A DNA stretch of 64,000 bases from NCBI RefSeq assembly GCF_000788395.1, contig NZ_CP009888.1, forward strand, positions 2,252,001 through 2,316,000, read 5' to 3'. Position numbers and translations under genes: made by a program. Positions 18,354 through 27,929 of this stretch are shown piece after piece; position 1 is the first letter of the stretch, and each line of letters begins with the position of its first letter. The notes beneath the pieces were generated by a model. That model saw nothing but the letters and a program-made list of their open reading frames with translations. It was not told the DNA's origin and searched no databases. The stretch is from Pseudoalteromonas piratica. Its GTDB lineage: Bacteria > Pseudomonadota > Gammaproteobacteria > Enterobacterales > Alteromonadaceae.

Positions 18354-18412
18354 TAGTAATAAGTTAAACTTGGTTAATTCTTTAATTCAGCCATTGCTTT
18401 AACTTATTGCTA
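18354..18412. repeat. 15-bp inverted repeat downstream of ggt
   Basis: TAGTAATAAGTTAAA (18354-18368) pairs with TTTAACTTATTGCTA (18398-18412) with one G-T wobble and a 29-base loop. There is no immediate T-run. It may be a weak ggt terminator or an RNA-stability element. Confidence 0.6.
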
Positions 18413-18427
18413 CTTAGATAATGTTTT

Positions 18428-18483
18428 TTAATTATCCGTTAATTATCTTATAGTTTTGCATTTTTAAACTTTGGTTTAATAAT
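18428..18483 (+). promoter_or_regulatory. Possible maeA control region
   Basis: A 9-base direct repeat TTAATTATC occurs at 18428 and 18439, one helical turn apart. Downstream is a possible promoter, TTGCAT (18456-18461) with AATAAT (18478-18483) at 16-base spacing. Within its spacer lies an inverted repeat TTAAAC-TTTG-GTTTAA (18464-18479), resembling the AAAC-N4-GTTT pattern described for PsrA-type regulators. Binding by any regulator is unproven. Confidence 0.4.
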
Positions 18484-18515
18484 TAGAACTATTACAACAC
18501 ACCACCAAGAATATA

Positions 18516-20210
18516 ATGACAGAACACACAAATAAAAATTACCTGTATATTCCTTATGCAGGACCAACATTAATTGAAACTCCACTGTTAAATAAAGGCA
18601 GTGCATTTAGTCAACGCGAACGTGAACAGTTTAATTTGGCTGGCTTATTGCCACCAATTTTTGAATCGATTGAAGAGCAAGTTGAGCGCTGTTACCAACA
18701 ATACAAGAGCTTTACTAATAATCTTAATAAGCATATCTACTTACGTGCAATTCACGATACTAACGAAACGTTATTCTTTAGGTTAGTACGTGATCATCTA
18801 GAAGAGATGATGCCGATCATCTATACGCCAACAGTAGGAGAGGCGTGTGAGCGCTTTTCTGATATTTACCGTAAGCACCGTGGTTTATTTATTTCGTATG
18901 AAGATCGCCATAATATTGATGATATTCTTCGTAACGCAACAAAAGGTAAAGTGAAAGTTATTGTTGTCACTGACGGTGAGCGCATTCTTGGTTTAGGTGA
19001 CCAAGGTATTGGTGGTATGGGTATTCCTATCGGTAAATTATCACTTTACACTGCGGTCGGTGGCATTAGTCCTGCTTATACACTACCAGTTATGCTTGAT
19101 GTGGGTACAAATAATCAGACATTGCTTGATGACCCAATGTATATGGGACGCCGTCACAAACGTATTTCTCAAGAGCAATACGATGAATTCTTAGAGTTAT
19201 TTATCAATGCTGTAAAACGTCGTTGGCCGAGTGTAATGTTGCAATTTGAAGACTTTGCACAGCCAAATGCAATGCCACTTTTACAGCGCTACCGTGATAA
19301 AATTTGTAGCTTTAATGATGATATTCAAGGTACAGCTTCAGTGACTGTTGGTTCTTTATTAGCAGCATGTCGTGTTAAAGGTGAAGCGTTATCATCACAA
19401 AAAGTGGTATTTGTTGGTGCAGGATCAGCGGGTTGCGGTATTGCTGAGCAAATTATTTCACAAATGGTGAGTGAAGGCATTAGTGAAGCGCAAGCGCGCT
19501 CACAAATCTTTATGGTTGACCGCTTCGGTTTATTGACCGAAGGTATGAAAGACTTACGTGATTTCCAGCAAGTGCTTACTCAAAAACAAGAATCATTAAG
19601 TGAATGGAATTACAGCGGTGATTACGCGTCTTTACTTGATGTAATGCACTGTGCAAAACCGGATATTTTAATTGGTGTATCAGGGCAGCCAGGGCTATTC
19701 ACTGAACAGGTGATCAAAGCAATGCATCAAGGATGCAAACAGCCTATTATCTTCCCACTAAGCAATCCAATTAAACAAGTTGAAGCGATGCCAGAAGATG
19801 TGATTGCTTGGACTAATGGGGAAGCGATTGTTGCAACAGGCAGCCCATTTGAACCAGTGACGTTCAATGGTAAAGAACACATTATTCCTCAATGTAATAA
19901 TAGTTATATTTTCCCAGGTATTGGTTTAGGCGTTGTTGCTGTTGGTGCTAAACGAATTACAGATGAAATGCTAATGGTTGCAAGTGAAACTCTTGCTGCA
20001 GCATCACCGCGAGCAAATACTGGAGAGGGCAGCTTGTTACCGCCGTTGACTCAAGTTGAAGCACTGTCAAAGAAAATCGCCTTTAACGTTGCGAAAAAAG
20101 CAATTGAGCAAAGTGTTGCCTTAGAAATTTCGGATGAAAAACTAGCAAGCTTAATTGAGAAGAACTACTGGTTACCAGAGTATCGCGATTATAAACGTGT
20201 TAGTATCTAA
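18516..20210 (+). CDS. maeA: NAD-dependent malic enzyme
   Basis: The enzyme oxidatively decarboxylates malate to pyruvate, giving NADH. At 564 residues it matches the E. coli MaeA (SfcA) size. The N-terminal [40 protein letters not shown] near 153-172, [14 protein letters not shown] near 269-282 and the [13 protein letters not shown] nucleotide-binding loop near 303-315 are all typical. In this setting it can feed pyruvate from TCA-cycle malate when amino acids are catabolised. It is a single-gene unit with its own terminator. Confidence 0.95.
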   Translation: MTEHTNKNYLYIPYAGPTLIETPLLNKGSAFSQREREQFNLAGLLPPIFESIEEQVERCYQQYKSFTNNLNKHIYLRAIHDTNETLFFRLVRDHLEEMMPIIYTPTVGEACERFSDIYRKHRGLFISYEDRHNIDDILRNATKGKVKVIVVTDGERILGLGDQGIGGMGIPIGKLSLYTAVGGISPAYTLPVMLDVGTNNQTLLDDPMYMGRRHKRISQEQYDEFLELFINAVKRRWPSVMLQFEDFAQPNAMPLLQRYRDKICSFNDDIQGTASVTVGSLLAACRVKGEALSSQKVVFVGAGSAGCGIAEQIISQMVSEGISEAQARSQIFMVDRFGLLTEGMKDLRDFQQVLTQKQESLSEWNYSGDYASLLDVMHCAKPDILIGVSGQPGLFTEQVIKAMHQGCKQPIIFPLSNPIKQVEAMPEDVIAWTNGEAIVATGSPFEPVTFNGKEHIIPQCNNSYIFPGIGLGVVAVGAKRITDEMLMVASETLAAASPRANTGEGSLLPPLTQVEALSKKIAFNVAKKAIEQSVALEISDEKLASLIEKNYWLPEYRDYKRVSI

Positions 20211-20222
20211 GTCTTCTATTTT

Positions 20223-20252
20223 AAAAAGCCCTGCAAATGCAGGGCTTTTTAT
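20223..20252. terminator. Terminator between maeA and the Tsx-like gene
   Basis: AAAAAGCCCTGC (20223-20234), loop AAAT, GCAGGGCTTTTT (20239-20250), with A- and T-runs on both sides, so it can act in both directions. Confidence 0.88.
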
Positions 20253-20268
20253 TTAATTGACGATAATT

Positions 20269-20982
20269 TTAAAAATGGTACTTGACGAGTAAATTAACGT
20301 TATTTTCATTAACGCCATCAATACCAAACTTATCTAGCCAATAAACGTATTCAACACCAATATACAATTTAGAATCTAAATTCAGGTGTGGCGCAACATC
20401 ATATTTAAGTTGTGATGTAAGATTCATTTGTGAAACATTGTTATCACGACTTGTTGCATAATCCATAAAGCCATCATAATAAAACGGGCCAATTGGCAAG
20501 CCCCAGGTAACGGTTGTTTGATAATTATTATCACCATGTTCGTTATTACGGTAATAAAAATTAACATTAAAGTAGTTAAAATAGGGCACATCAAAGCCTG
20601 CGCCAACACCATATAAATAGTTGGTTAAGCTAGAGCCAGCACCTGTGTGTGAAGAGAAATTACCATATTCAATTGTGGTAGCAACATATAGGGCTTTAAC
20701 AGGGCTATTTTCAAATTCAGTTAGCTTGAATCGCGGTGAGAATTCGCCATAAATTTCTTTATCACCATTATTTGATTCGAGACGATCAACAAAGGTAAAA
20801 CTATCACCCCATGTCGTCGCTGCTACATGCTCTAGTGTCATTACTTGGCGTTTATTATCACCCACTTCATAGTTGCTACCATTTAAATAACTGACACTAA
20901 AATCTGAGAATAGGGTTTTTGCAGAAACATTACTGGCTAAACAGCATGATGCACACAATGTAATTAATGGAAATGCTCGCAC
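20269..20982 (-). CDS. Tsx-like nucleoside-specific outer-membrane channel
   Basis: This is a 237-residue outer-membrane beta-barrel. A signal peptide of about 21 residues ends NVSA, followed by DFSVSYLNGSNYEV, a hallmark of the Tsx/OmpK channel family. Alternating aromatic strands run to the C-terminal phenylalanine in LLVKYHF, typical of BAM substrates. Tsx proteins let nucleosides and deoxynucleosides through the outer membrane; the substrate here is inferred. It is a single-gene unit, divergent in neither direction from a related gene. Confidence 0.85.
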   Translation of the reverse strand: MRAFPLITLCASCCLASNVSAKTLFSDFSVSYLNGSNYEVGDNKRQVMTLEHVAATTWGDSFTFVDRLESNNGDKEIYGEFSPRFKLTEFENSPVKALYVATTIEYGNFSSHTGAGSSLTNYLYGVGAGFDVPYFNYFNVNFYYRNNEHGDNNYQTTVTWGLPIGPFYYDGFMDYATSRDNNVSQMNLTSQLKYDVAPHLNLDSKLYIGVEYVYWLDKFGIDGVNENNVNLLVKYHF

Positions 20983-21057
20983 ATTTACCTCTTAGAGTTG
21001 TTTATATTGATTTTATGTGAATTTTAGCAGAGATTTTGGTGGTTTAAGAAAATTAGA

Positions 21058-21091
21058 TAAAAATAAAGGGCGTATCTAACGCCCTTTATTA
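21058..21091 (-). terminator. Terminator of the TonB-dependent receptor gene
   Basis: AATAAAGGGCGT (21063-21074), loop ATCTA, ACGCCCTTTATT (21080-21091). On the minus strand a T-run follows. Confidence 0.8.
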
Positions 21092-21113
21092 CATTTTAAT
21101 AGTATTTGTGTGT

Positions 21114-23609
21114 TTAAAAGTAAACGCGCATACCTAATTGGAAATTACGACCAGGTAACGGTGCAATATCTTTAATAAATGAAGTATGGCTAAACGCTAA
21201 CTCATCCGTTAAGTTTTGCACTTTAGCAAAGATATAAGAGTCTGTGTTTAGAACATCTAAATTATATTTTGCAGCGATATCAAGCAAAGTATAACTTTCA
21301 GTATGTGTTTCATGTGCACCCAGTTTATCTTGCTCAAAGTAATGAGTAGCAGAGAAGTTTAACTGCAATGCTTGCCAGTCATACTCTGCTTCAAAGCCCA
21401 GTTTATTTTGCGGGAAGCGTGGTAAATATTCAGATGTGTCTTTCACATCGTTACGAATATGATCACCCATCACTTTAAGCATTAAGTCACTGTTAACTTG
21501 GTAGTGAACATCAAACTCAATACCGTATAAATCAACATCGGCGTATTGATATTGGAAAACACGTGTTGCTTCGTCTTCATCATGACCATGTGATAAGAAT
21601 TCTTCCATTGAAAGCATTTCATCATGGTGTGAGTCGATTACTAAGCCAGTATCTTGTTGGAAATAGAAATTATCAATCTGGTTATAAAAAGCATTAATCG
21701 TGTAACCAAAATCACCATTAAATTTACGCAATGTTAAATCAAGGTTGTTTGATGTTTCTTGCTCAATATTCTCAGGCTCAAAGTGGATTTCACCCTCTTC
21801 AATTTCATAGCCTAACCCTAAATCATAGGTACCTGTTGCAATGTGCAGACCATTTGATAATAGTTCTGCTGCACTTGGTGAACGTTCAGAGTGACCTACT
21901 GATAAGGCAAGAGAATGGCCTTCTTGAAAATTCCAGATTGTACCGGCAGATAAACTAATACTGTCAAATTCACCAACATAAGCATACTCTTCACCATGAT
22001 GTTCTTCATCACCATGTTCTTCATCACCATGTTCTTCGTGATCATGCTCATCGTGTCCGTGTTCTTCATGGCCTAATAAAATTTCAGGTGCGTCGATCTC
22101 AGTACTTTCAAAGCGTGCGCCTAATTCAACACGGAAATCTCCAAAGGTTCTTTCTTCTAGCGCAAACAATGCATGTTGTGTTGTGTCACTGTGAGGTGTA
22201 AATGCTTCTGCACCATCTGCACCGTAATCTGAATCATAATAGTGGTAGCCAACTACACCGTGCCAGCCGAGTAGGTTATGTTCAGCGGTTGCACGTAACT
22301 CTTTTGATTCATTTGTAAATACAGTACCTTCCATGCCTTCTTCAATCTCAGCATGTCGGTAATCAGTGTAACCTAGCTTTACATCAAAACGTTCAATGGC
22401 AGAATCATGTAAGCTGTATGTAAAGTTTGCTTGATAACGGTCTTGTGTTAATCGAGCAAATACATCACCATGCTCTTCATGTGCATCATGCTCTTCCTCG
22501 TGGCCTTCTTCTTCATGCTCTTCTTCATGGCCATGATCGTGCCCTGCATGAGAGTGTCCTGGAATACCATAGTCAGATTCAATTCTTCCATAAGCAATAC
22601 CCACTACTAGGTGATCATTTACATAGCTTGTACCTAAATTGAACGCTGTGGTATCAATAAAGCTATTTTCAATAGAATCGATAGCTTCTTCATCATGTTC
22701 ATCGTGATGATCTTCGCCTTCATGTGCTTCAGCATCATGCTCTTCCTCATGTTCATCATGATGTGCTTCAAACTTAGGCACTGTTGTATCTTCAGTTTTA
22801 CGCTTCAATCCATCTAAGTGGAAATTAAAGCCATTGTCACCACCGTTCAGCACAAATGCCGCTGTGTTGCCTTCATTTACAGTATCATGTTTGTACTCAA
22901 CCGCACCTTCGAGTGATTCGTAATTAGTTGAGGGGATGCGCGCATCTACAACGTTAACAACACCACCAATTGCACCTGAGCCATAAAGTAGTGTTGCAGG
23001 GCCACGCAATACTTCAATTTGTTCAGCACTTAATGTTTCATTGGTATTCGCATGATCAGGGCCGACACGTGATGCATCACTGCTTTCTAATCCGTTTTGC
23101 ATAATACGAACGCGTGGACCATCTAAACCACGGATAACCGGAGATGATGACACAGGGCCGAAGTACGTTTGATTAACACCAGGTAGTTTATTTAATGTCT
23201 CACCTAAGGTGCTTGATGAGCGGTCTTTTAACTCGTCGCCTGAAATTACGGTGACTGGCGATGTCATTTCTAAGTTACTTTTATGTAACGCTGATGCATA
23301 CACAGTAATAGCTTCGATTGATGACTTTTCAAGTACTAGGTTGATTGTTTGCGTTGTGTTTTGAACCTCAAGGCGCTTGTCTAAATAACCATCTTTACTG
23401 AAATGTAATTGGCTATTTGCATCTAGGTCGATTTGGTAATTACCTGAGTTATCCGTAACAACTTGCTTGTCTTTACCATGAACGTGAACAGCAACACCAG
23501 CAATTGGGTTACCTTGTGCATCGGTAAGTTGACCTGAAACAGGTGCTGCTTGAGAGGTAAGTGGAAAAACAACGCTTAACACCGCTAAGCTAATGAGAGA
23601 CTTTTTCAT
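21114..23609 (-). CDS. Histidine-rich TonB-dependent receptor, probably for zinc (ZnuD-like)
   Basis: This is an outer-membrane TonB-dependent receptor of 831 residues. After the signal peptide (ending TSQA) comes a carboxypeptidase-regulatory-like domain (about 25-100), then a plug domain (LGETLNKLPGVNQTYFGP, VLRGPATLLYGSGAIGGVVN) and a 22-strand barrel ending GMRVYF. Several loops are packed with His, Glu and Asp (about residues 285-315, 355-390 and 515-550), which suggests capture of zinc or a similar metal at the cell surface. A TTG six bases upstream is rejected in favour of the ATG at 23609, which matches a normal MKKS signal start. Two Zur-like boxes lie upstream. Nickel or copper uptake cannot be excluded. 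Confidence 0.88.
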   Translation of the reverse strand: MKKSLISLAVLSVVFPLTSQAAPVSGQLTDAQGNPIAGVAVHVHGKDKQVVTDNSGNYQIDLDANSQLHFSKDGYLDKRLEVQNTTQTINLVLEKSSIEAITVYASALHKSNLEMTSPVTVISGDELKDRSSSTLGETLNKLPGVNQTYFGPVSSSPVIRGLDGPRVRIMQNGLESSDASRVGPDHANTNETLSAEQIEVLRGPATLLYGSGAIGGVVNVVDARIPSTNYESLEGAVEYKHDTVNEGNTAAFVLNGGDNGFNFHLDGLKRKTEDTTVPKFEAHHDEHEEEHDAEAHEGEDHHDEHDEEAIDSIENSFIDTTAFNLGTSYVNDHLVVGIAYGRIESDYGIPGHSHAGHDHGHEEEHEEEGHEEEHDAHEEHGDVFARLTQDRYQANFTYSLHDSAIERFDVKLGYTDYRHAEIEEGMEGTVFTNESKELRATAEHNLLGWHGVVGYHYYDSDYGADGAEAFTPHSDTTQHALFALEERTFGDFRVELGARFESTEIDAPEILLGHEEHGHDEHDHEEHGDEEHGDEEHHGEEYAYVGEFDSISLSAGTIWNFQEGHSLALSVGHSERSPSAAELLSNGLHIATGTYDLGLGYEIEEGEIHFEPENIEQETSNNLDLTLRKFNGDFGYTINAFYNQIDNFYFQQDTGLVIDSHHDEMLSMEEFLSHGHDEDEATRVFQYQYADVDLYGIEFDVHYQVNSDLMLKVMGDHIRNDVKDTSEYLPRFPQNKLGFEAEYDWQALQLNFSATHYFEQDKLGAHETHTESYTLLDIAAKYNLDVLNTDSYIFAKVQNLTDELAFSHTSFIKDIAPLPGRNFQLGMRVYF
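22001..22045. repeat. 15-bp tandem repeat in a His-rich loop
   Basis: GTTCTTCATCACCAT occurs at 22001-22015 and 22016-22030, with a degenerate third copy at 22031-22045. On the minus strand it encodes repeated HGDEE units. Slippage here could change the length of the metal-binding loop in frame. Confidence 0.8.
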
Positions 23610-23648
23610 AAACAATACTTCTAAATTTTTAACTGAAAATTCATGTTA

Positions 23649-23703
23649 TGTGATACTGTAACACCTTAGTGCACATAAATAAATAAATTGTTATAACATT
23701 ACA
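23649..23703 (-). promoter_or_regulatory. Two Zur-like boxes upstream of the receptor
   Basis: TGTGATACTGTAACA (23649-23663) and GTTATAACATTAC (23690-23702) each match the gammaproteobacterial Zur consensus core GTTATANTATAAC with two mismatches. Their spacing is 41 bases and both lie within 100 bases upstream of the start. Together with the His-rich loops this suggests zinc-starvation induction; no binding data are available. Confidence 0.5.
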
Positions 23704-23778
23704 TATGCTATTTGGTGATTATTGCAAATCCATGACATAAACATGGCTTAGTTAAAGAATAGGGCTATTGAACACTGA

Positions 23779-24042
23779 TTAGAATTTTGGAATATCGATT
23801 TCAATATCATCAATAGGTGTTGCACAGCACAATAAAATCTCACCTTTACGTACAAAGGCTAGGGGCTCTTGCTGGTATTCGACTTGCCCGCTATTCAATT
23901 TGCAGCGACACGCACCACAAAACCCTTCACGACAGTGAAACTGTGGCTTTAATTGATTTTTTTCTAGGAAGGTAAGAAGGTTAGGCTGATCAGAGTCGAA
24001 GTGAAGACTCTGATCAGTATTCGCAATGGTAACTTTACACAT
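23779..24042 (-). CDS. yfaE: 2Fe-2S ferredoxin YfaE for ribonucleotide reductase
   Basis: This 87-residue ferredoxin maintains the diferric-tyrosyl cofactor of NrdB. Cluster ligands are Cys37, Cys42 and Cys45 in CREGFCGAC, with the fourth at Cys72 or 73 (LLCCATP). It overlaps nrdB by one base (TAATG), the same arrangement as in E. coli nrdAB-yfaE. It is the last gene of the operon; only a weak 5-bp inverted repeat follows. Confidence 0.93.
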   Translation of the reverse strand: MCKVTIANTDQSLHFDSDQPNLLTFLEKNQLKPQFHCREGFCGACRCKLNSGQVEYQQEPLAFVRKGEILLCCATPIDDIEIDIPKF

Positions 24043-25172
24043 TAAAGGTCAAAGTCACCAAATTCAGAGGCGTCAACTTCAGCGTCAATTTGACCTACAA
24101 GGTATGAGCTAATTTCGGCTTCTTGCGGTGCAACTTGAACGTTATCTGATACAAGCCATGCATTGATCCATGGAATCGGATTTGAACTTGTTTCAAATAA
24201 TGTTGGTAAGCCTACTGCTGCCATACGAGAGTTTGTGATGTATTCTACATATTGGCACAGAATGTCTTTATTCAAACCAATCATTGAACCATCTTTAAAT
24301 AAGTACTCAGCCCATTCTTTTTCTTGTTCAGCTGCTTTTTTAAACATAGCAATCGATTCTTCACGACACTGTGCAGCGACAATCGCCATCTCAGGATCAT
24401 CATCACCTTCTTGCATTATATTTAGAATATGTTGTGTACCTGATAAGTGAAGCGCTTCGTCTCGCGCAATTAACTTGATTATTTTAGCGTTACCTTCCAT
24501 TAGCTCACGCTCTGCAAATGCAAAAGAACACGCAAAGCTTACGTAAAAACGAATTGCTTCAAGAATATTTACCGACATAATACAAAGGTAAAGTTTTTTC
24601 TTGAGATCAAACAAGTTTATTTTTACTTCTTCACCATTAATTTGGTGCTTGCCTTCGCCGTATTCATTATAAAGCGTGGTTAAGCTGATTAATTCATCAT
24701 AATAACGTGTTACTTCTTCAGCGCGCTCTGCAATTTTGTCATTGGTAACAATGTCGTCAAAAATCAGTTCAGGCTGTTTTGTAACATTTCGAATTATGTG
24801 TGTGTAAGAGCGACTATGAATTGTTTCACTGAAGGCCCATGTTTCGATCCATGTTTCAAGCTCAGGAATTGATACTATTGGTAGTAGGGCAATATTCGGT
24901 GAACGACCTTGAACACTATCAAGCAAAGTTTGGTATTTTAGGTTGCTTAAAAAAATGTGTTTTTCATGAGCCGGTAAACCTTCAAAATCAATGCGGTCTT
25001 TACTTACATCAACTTCTTCTGGGCGCCAGAAAAATGAAAGTTGTTTTTCGATTAATTTTTCGAAAATAGGGTGCTTTTGTTGATCGTAGCGCGAAACATT
25101 AACAGTTTGTCCAAAGAACATAGGTTCTTTTAATTGGTCGTTATGCTCGCGGCTAAATGTAGAATACGACAT
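24042..25172 (-). CDS. nrdB: Class Ia ribonucleotide reductase, small subunit
   Basis: NrdB holds the diiron-tyrosyl radical centre used for dNTP synthesis. It has 376 residues, exactly the E. coli length, and aligns without gaps over the first 125 residues. The segment [14 protein letters not shown] contains an iron-ligand Glu and His and the radical Tyr123 (Tyr122 in E. coli numbering without Met). It is the middle gene of nrdAB-yfaE, 64 bases after nrdA. Confidence 0.97.
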   Translation of the reverse strand: MSYSTFSREHNDQLKEPMFFGQTVNVSRYDQQKHPIFEKLIEKQLSFFWRPEEVDVSKDRIDFEGLPAHEKHIFLSNLKYQTLLDSVQGRSPNIALLPIVSIPELETWIETWAFSETIHSRSYTHIIRNVTKQPELIFDDIVTNDKIAERAEEVTRYYDELISLTTLYNEYGEGKHQINGEEVKINLFDLKKKLYLCIMSVNILEAIRFYVSFACSFAFAERELMEGNAKIIKLIARDEALHLSGTQHILNIMQEGDDDPEMAIVAAQCREESIAMFKKAAEQEKEWAEYLFKDGSMIGLNKDILCQYVEYITNSRMAAVGLPTLFETSSNPIPWINAWLVSDNVQVAPQEAEISSYLVGQIDAEVDASEFGDFDL

Positions 25173-25236
25173 AGTAATTTTTACTCTAGAGAAAACAAAC
25201 TAACGGGCAAAATAAGATTACTTTGCCCGATGTGGA

Positions 25237-27522
25237 TTAGATTTTACACGCGCCGCCTGCACAGCCGTCATCTTCAAGCTCTGGCTTAAGCTCGTCCTGA
25301 GAATCTGATGCGCCATCACGGGTGTTGTGATAGTAAAGTGTTTTTACACCAAGCTTGTAAGCAGTCAGTAAGTCTTTCAGCAATAGCTTCATAGGAACTT
25401 TACCGCCTTCAAACTTATTTGGATCATAATTTGTGTTTGCAGAAATTGTTTGATCGATAAACTTCTGCATAATACCAACAAGCTGTAGGTAACCATCGTT
25501 ACTTGGAATGTCCCAAAGTAATTCATACGCATCTTGAAGTCGCTCATATTCAGGTACTACTTGCTTCAAGATACCATCTTTACTTGCTTTAACGCTGATA
25601 TGACCACGCGGTGGTTCAATACCGTTCGTCGCGTTAGAAATTTGTGACGATGTCTCGGAAGGCATAAGTGCTGAAAGCGTTGAGTTACGCATACCATGCT
25701 GCACGATACTTTCACGTAGACCATCCCAATCTAAATGCAGTTGTTCATCGCAAATTGAATCAAGGTCTTTCTTATAGGTATCAATTGGCATGATACCTTT
25801 TGCGTAAGTTGTTTCGTTAAACTTAGGACACGCACCTTTTTCTTTCGCAAGCTCGTTTGATGCCTTCATTAAATAATATTGAATTGCTTCGAACGTACGG
25901 TGTGTTAATGCATTTGCTGAACCATCAGAATACTTAACGCCATTCTTTGCAAGGTAGTACGCGTAGTTAATTACACCAATACCGAGAGTACGACGCCCCA
26001 TTGTTGCATTGTAAGCCGCAGGTACTGGGTAGTCTTGGTAATCAAGTAGATTATCAAGTGCACGAACAGCAAGTTCAGCGAGCTCATCTAACTCGTCAAG
26101 TGACTTGATCGCACCTAAATTGAATGCAGAAAGTGTACACAGCGCAATTTCACCTTCTTCATCCATTACATGTTTTAATGGTTTGGTAGGCAATGCAATT
26201 TCTAAACACAGATTAGATTGACGAATAGGAGCAACCTTAGAATCAAACGGACTGTGCGTATTTGTGTGGTCAACATTCTGTAGATAGATACGACCTGTGC
26301 TTGCACGCTCTTGGGCAAACATTGAGAATAATTCAATCGCTTTTATACGCTTCTTACGAATTGACTCATCTTGTTCGTACTGTAAGTATAAACGTTCGAA
26401 CTCTTCTTGATCTTCAAAGAAAGCATCATAAAGGCCAGGCACATCTGATGGACTAAATAGCGTAATATAATCATCTTTTATTAAGCGTGAATACATTACT
26501 TTGTTAAATTGCACACCATAATCTAAATGACGAACACGGTTATCATCAACACCACGGTTGTTTTTAAGTACAAGCAGGTTTTCTACTTCTAAGTGCCATA
26601 GTGGATAGAATAAGGTTGCAGCGCCACCACGTACACCACCTTGAGAACAGCTTTTAACTGCTGTTTGAAAGTGTTTATAAAATGGGATACAGCCAGTGTG
26701 AAAAGCTTCACCGTTACGAATTGGACTACCTAATGCACGGATACGTCCTGCATTGATACCAATACCTGCACGCTGGCTTACATATTTAACGATTGATGAA
26801 GATGTTGCATTGATAGAATCTAAGCTGTCATCACATTCGATTAATACACACGAGCTAAACTGGCGTGTTGGAGTACGTACACCTGCCATGATAGGCGTAG
26901 GCAAAGAAATCTTAAATGTTGAGGTTGCATCGTAAAAACGCTTTACATAATCCAAGCGTGTTGATTTAGGATATTTAGAAAACAAACACGCAGCAACTAA
27001 GATGTATAAAAACTGCGCGCTTTCGTAAATCTCACCAGAAACACGGTTTTGAACCAGATATTTACCTTCTAATTGTTTTACAGCGGCATAACTGAAAGTC
27101 AGATCACGACCGTGCTCTAGGTAAGCATCGAGCTCGTCGATTTCTTCTTTACTGTAATCAGCAAGTAAATGAGGGTCGTACTTATTCATTTCGACCATCT
27201 TAACCATATGATCGTAAAGCGTTGGCGGCTCAAAACGGCCATAAGCTTTCTTTCTCAAATGGAATATCGCTAAACGTGCAGCGAGATATTGATAATCGGG
27301 TGTTTCTTTAGAAATTAAATCTGCAGCAGCTTTAATAATAGTTTCGTGAATATCTTCAGTGCGAATACCATCATAAAACTGAATATGTGACTTTAATTCT
27401 ACTTGAGAAACAGAAACGTTATTTAGGCCCTCTGCTGCCCATGCAATAACGCGGTGAATTTTGTCTAGGTCAAGCGGTTCCTTGCGACCGTCACGTTTAC
27501 TGACTGAAAGCTCTTGGTTCAT
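25237..27522 (-). CDS. nrdA: Class Ia ribonucleotide reductase, large subunit
   Basis: NrdA reduces ribonucleoside diphosphates. An N-terminal ATP-cone (VSKRDGRKEPLDLDKIHRV) provides allosteric control. The catalytic cysteine and glutamate lie in SNLCLEIALPT, and the C-terminal redox pair is in DDGCAGGACKI. A TTG eight codons upstream extends the frame, but the ATG at 27522 gives MNQELSVSKRDG and 761 residues, identical in length to E. coli NrdA. A GCAGG ribosome-binding site precedes it. A weak NrdR-box-like sequence lies at 27653-27668. Confidence 0.97.
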   Translation of the reverse strand: MNQELSVSKRDGRKEPLDLDKIHRVIAWAAEGLNNVSVSQVELKSHIQFYDGIRTEDIHETIIKAAADLISKETPDYQYLAARLAIFHLRKKAYGRFEPPTLYDHMVKMVEMNKYDPHLLADYSKEEIDELDAYLEHGRDLTFSYAAVKQLEGKYLVQNRVSGEIYESAQFLYILVAACLFSKYPKSTRLDYVKRFYDATSTFKISLPTPIMAGVRTPTRQFSSCVLIECDDSLDSINATSSSIVKYVSQRAGIGINAGRIRALGSPIRNGEAFHTGCIPFYKHFQTAVKSCSQGGVRGGAATLFYPLWHLEVENLLVLKNNRGVDDNRVRHLDYGVQFNKVMYSRLIKDDYITLFSPSDVPGLYDAFFEDQEEFERLYLQYEQDESIRKKRIKAIELFSMFAQERASTGRIYLQNVDHTNTHSPFDSKVAPIRQSNLCLEIALPTKPLKHVMDEEGEIALCTLSAFNLGAIKSLDELDELAELAVRALDNLLDYQDYPVPAAYNATMGRRTLGIGVINYAYYLAKNGVKYSDGSANALTHRTFEAIQYYLMKASNELAKEKGACPKFNETTYAKGIMPIDTYKKDLDSICDEQLHLDWDGLRESIVQHGMRNSTLSALMPSETSSQISNATNGIEPPRGHISVKASKDGILKQVVPEYERLQDAYELLWDIPSNDGYLQLVGIMQKFIDQTISANTNYDPNKFEGGKVPMKLLLKDLLTAYKLGVKTLYYHNTRDGASDSQDELKPELEDDGCAGGACKI

Positions 27523-27922
27523 AGTTATGCCTGCAATTTCCTTCAAACGAGCAAATAATTTTTATTATGTCGAAATAGTGTTGTTGGACTTTAGTCCTAT
27601 TATTTAGCGCACGGCTCAGGCGAAATCATCAAAAGTGGCTTTTTAAGCTTAGCTACTAGATATGGTGTCGCCATCACAGATGATCACAAGATAGAGGGGT
27701 CTAAGTCATTTTTCAAGGCCTATAAAAGCGAGAAAATAAGCGATCAAATTTTTACTAACTAGTGTGTTAGCATCCACTAACGTGTTAAGCAAAGTATGTT
27801 TAGCCAATGTGAAAAAACAACGAAAAAAATACGATAAAAAAAAATATTTAAAATTTATTTGTTGCAAATTTACAAGATACTGTTTTTGGGTCCATGAATA
27901 AAATAACCACAATATATTGTGG
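27523..27922. other. Intergenic region upstream of nrdA
   Basis: No gene is supported in this 400-base AT-rich stretch. It contains the nrdA leader and one candidate NrdR box (CTACTAGATATGGTGT, 27653-27668, 12 of 16 consensus positions). The gph terminator starts at 27900. A 90-codon minus-strand frame over 27706-27978 runs into gph in another frame and has no ribosome-binding site, so it is not accepted. Confidence 0.5.
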
Positions 27923-27929
27923 TTATTTT
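27900..27929 (-). terminator. Terminator of ubiG-gph
   Basis: A perfect palindrome, AAATAACCACAATA (27901-27914) and its complement (27915-27928), is flanked by A- and T-runs. It overlaps the gph stop codon at 27923-27925. Confidence 0.8.
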
